A DNA stretch of 64,000 bases from Microbacterium gubbeenense DSM 15944 (GTDB lineage Bacteria > Actinomycetota > Actinomycetes > Actinomycetales > Microbacteriaceae): the NCBI RefSeq assembly GCF_000422745.1, contig NZ_AUGQ01000001.1, positions 248,001 through 312,000 on the forward strand. Reading direction: 5' to 3'. The notes under the pieces were generated by a model. That model was not told where the DNA came from. It saw only the letters and a program-made list of their open reading frames with translations, and did not search any database. A program made the position numbers and the translations under genes. Shown one piece after another: positions 62,426 to 64,000 of the stretch (the stretch's first letter is position 1; each line of letters starts with the position of its first letter).

Positions 62426-63081
62426 TGGCGCGCGCTCCGCGCGAGCCTCGCATTGCCGCACATCTCGGCCGCCCCGAGACGCCCGCAGAAGAGGCCGCGC
62501 GCAAAGCCGAGAACTCGAAGAACTATCGGCAGAGCCAGAGCTTCCGCAACCTGATCATCGCGCTCGTCGCCAGCCTCGCGATCGTCGCAGTGGTGTACTT
62601 CATCGTGCCGCGCGGGGAGATCGCAGACGCCCCGCAGCCCGATATCGCCGCCACCGCGAGCGAGGTCGCCGAGCAGTTCGATCGCACGGTGATCGTGCCG
62701 ACGGCGCCCGATGACTGGGGGAAGAACATCGCCCAGGTCAACCCGGGCAGCCCCTCGGTCTGGTCGGTGAACTACAACGACATTCCGGAAGCGAAGCGCG
62801 GGTTCATCAAGTTCGAGCAGGCGTTCGACGCCGATGAGGTGTGGGCGTCTCAGGTGCTGCGCGGCACGTCGCCGTCGGGCACGACGAGGATCGACGGCCT
62901 TGAGTGGACCGAGTTCGAGATTCGCGATCCCGAATCCACCGGCAATGTTTCGTACGCTCTCGGAATCCAGGCGGGTTCCGACTACGTGCTCGTCTACGGC
63001 AGCGCCGAACCCGACGTGGCCGCCGTCATCGCATCGTCCGTCGCTGACGATGTCGAACAGTTGAAGAAGGAGTCGGCATGA
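62425..63081 (+). CDS. DUF4245 membrane-anchored protein
   Basis: A 218-residue protein with a cytoplasmic N-terminus, one membrane helix ([22 protein letters not shown]) and an extracellular domain of the DUF4245 type ([49 protein letters not shown]). Conserved in actinobacteria next to xseAB. Function unknown. Start and stop overlap both neighbours (TGATG; ATGA). Confidence 0.88.
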   Translation: MARAPREPRIAAHLGRPETPAEEAARKAENSKNYRQSQSFRNLIIALVASLAIVAVVYFIVPRGEIADAPQPDIAATASEVAEQFDRTVIVPTAPDDWGKNIAQVNPGSPSVWSVNYNDIPEAKRGFIKFEQAFDADEVWASQVLRGTSPSGTTRIDGLEWTEFEIRDPESTGNVSYALGIQAGSDYVLVYGSAEPDVAAVIASSVADDVEQLKKESA

Positions 63082-63758
63082 CGCAAACCCTCACCCCCAC
63101 CGAGGCATGGCAGCGCATGAAGCGGGGAAACAACCGCTTCGTCGCCGGAGAGCCCAATCACCCCCATCAGGATGTCGCGCGCCGCCACGATCTGGCGGGC
63201 AGCCAGCGTCCGTATGCCGTCCTCTTCGGGTGCAGCGATTCGCGCCTCGCCGCCGAGATCATCTTCGACCTGGGGCTCGGCGACCTGTTCGTCGTGCGCA
63301 ACGCCGGTCAGGTGACGGGCGAGTCGATCATGGGAACGATCGAGTATGCGGTCGATCTGCTCGAGGTTCCGCTGATCGTCGTGCTCGGCCACGACGAGTG
63401 CGGCGCGGTAGCCGCTGCCGTCGACAGCCTCGGCCCGGACGCTCCTCTCCTCGCCCCCGCGATCTGGCGCCAGGTCTCCCCGATCGTTCCGGCGGCACGT
63501 CGTGCGCGCCAGGAGAAGATCGACGCAGGCGAGGACGGCGCGCACATCGACGCGTGGCGCGTCGGACAGCTGCACCTGCGCGATACGATCACAGCGATCC
63601 TCCACTCGTCAGAGATGATCAGCGACGCCGTCGCATCCGGGCGCCTCGGAATCGTGGGCGCGAACTACAAACTTGCAGAGGGCACGGCCGTGCCCGACGT
63701 CATGCTGGGGATCGCGGACGAACCCGCCCCCGCCACCACGGAAAGGACGACGACGTGA
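63078..63758 (+). CDS. Beta-class carbonic anhydrase
   Basis: A 226-residue zinc enzyme interconverting CO2 and bicarbonate. Zinc ligands are Cys in [13 protein letters not shown] and His and Cys in [11 protein letters not shown]. The activating Asp-Arg pair is in CSDSR. It follows DUF4245 with an ATGA overlap and precedes fumC with a GTGA overlap, so it is in the xseAB-fumC operon and may supply bicarbonate to metabolism. Confidence 0.95.
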   Translation: MTQTLTPTEAWQRMKRGNNRFVAGEPNHPHQDVARRHDLAGSQRPYAVLFGCSDSRLAAEIIFDLGLGDLFVVRNAGQVTGESIMGTIEYAVDLLEVPLIVVLGHDECGAVAAAVDSLGPDAPLLAPAIWRQVSPIVPAARRARQEKIDAGEDGAHIDAWRVGQLHLRDTITAILHSSEMISDAVASGRLGIVGANYKLAEGTAVPDVMLGIADEPAPATTERTTT

Positions 63759-64000
63759 CCGAGTACCGCATCGAACACGACACAATGGGCGAGGTGCGCG
63801 TCCCGGCCGACGCGCTCTACCGCGCGCAGACGCAGCGAGCCGTCGATAACTTCCCGATCTCGGGATCGGGCCTCGAGTCGCGCCACATCGCCGCGCTCGC
63901 GCGCATCAAGAAAGCAGCCGCGCTCGCGAACAAGGATCTCGGCACGCTCGATGCCGGCATCGCTGACGCCATCGCCTGGGCCGCCGATCAGATCGTCACG
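63755..64000 (+). CDS. fumC: Class II fumarate hydratase (5' part)
   Basis: The first 82 codons, cut by the window end. [36 protein letters not shown] and [17 protein letters not shown] are the N-terminal signature of fumarase C, which interconverts fumarate and malate in the TCA cycle. The GTG start overlaps the carbonic anhydrase stop, with GAAAGGACG upstream. The catalytic part lies beyond the window. Confidence 0.95.
   Translation, partial: MTEYRIEHDTMGEVRVPADALYRAQTQRAVDNFPISGSGLESRHIAALARIKKAAALANKDLGTLDAGIADAIAWAADQIVT

Overview
The window is GC-rich (about 68-70 percent) chromosome from an actinobacterium, most likely a Microbacteriaceae member close to Microbacterium. The basis is the gene content and gene order (ilvDBNC, an araBDA operon under a LacI-type regulator, xseAB, ispH, ychF, rmuC, glpX, fba), frequent GTG starts, ATGA/GTGA stop-start overlaps, several apparently leaderless promoters, and a tmRNA tag ending in KRTDFALAA. 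Species cannot be fixed from sequence reading alone.

Region by region. 1-3.8 kb: a cupredoxin lipoprotein, a small membrane protein, a NarL-type two-component system and a DksA/TraR zinc-finger protein. 3.8-9 kb: the branched-chain amino-acid operon ilvD-ilvB-ilvN-ilvC (minus strand). 9-11.3 kb: trehalose synthesis, otsA-otsB. 11.3-17.9 kb: a small membrane protein, an alditol-oxidase-like flavoenzyme and the arabinose operon araB-araD-araA with its LacI-type repressor and operator. 18-20.2 kb: tRNA-Lys(CTT), histidinol phosphatase, a lipoprotein, a CsbD protein and tmRNA. 20.3-25.1 kb: a multicopper oxidase remnant, DUF2200, azlCD, an SRPBCC protein, two crcB fluoride-channel genes, arfB, and a divergent TetR / metallo-beta-lactamase-fold pair.

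25.1-36.5 kb is the most coherent accessory locus. It holds a secreted GH114 polygalactosaminidase-like lipoprotein, a GH4 MelA-like glycosidase, an amidohydrolase, a KbaY-type aldolase, two PfkB-family kinases, an ABC sugar importer, an AgaS-like SIS isomerase/deaminase and a DeoR regulator with a near-perfect operator. Together these can be read as a route from alpha-1,4-linked galactosamine polymer (such as fungal galactosaminogalactan) to triose phosphates.

36.5-45 kb: an alanine-dehydrogenase-like enzyme, DUF488, DUF2945, a membrane protein/XRE pair, an olefin or beta-lactone biosynthesis operon oleA-oleBC-oleD with fused OleB and OleC, and a hexapeptide acetyltransferase. About 45.2-53.6 kb is an integrated plasmid-like mobile element. 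It has a long structured leader, an excisionase-like HTH, a candidate rolling-circle origin, a Rep with an HUH endonuclease plus SF3 helicase (pCRESS-plasmid type), a MobV-type relaxase with an altered metal motif, a lipoprotein, a controller-like XRE regulator with tandem palindromes, ArdA, and a large serine integrase. Gene fragments (PhnA-like zinc ribbon, HsdS-like) flank it.

54-64 kb is core chromosome: DUF3021-like protein, ychF, rmuC, glpX, fba, DUF6264, ispH, xseA-xseB, DUF4245, carbonic anhydrase and the start of fumC.
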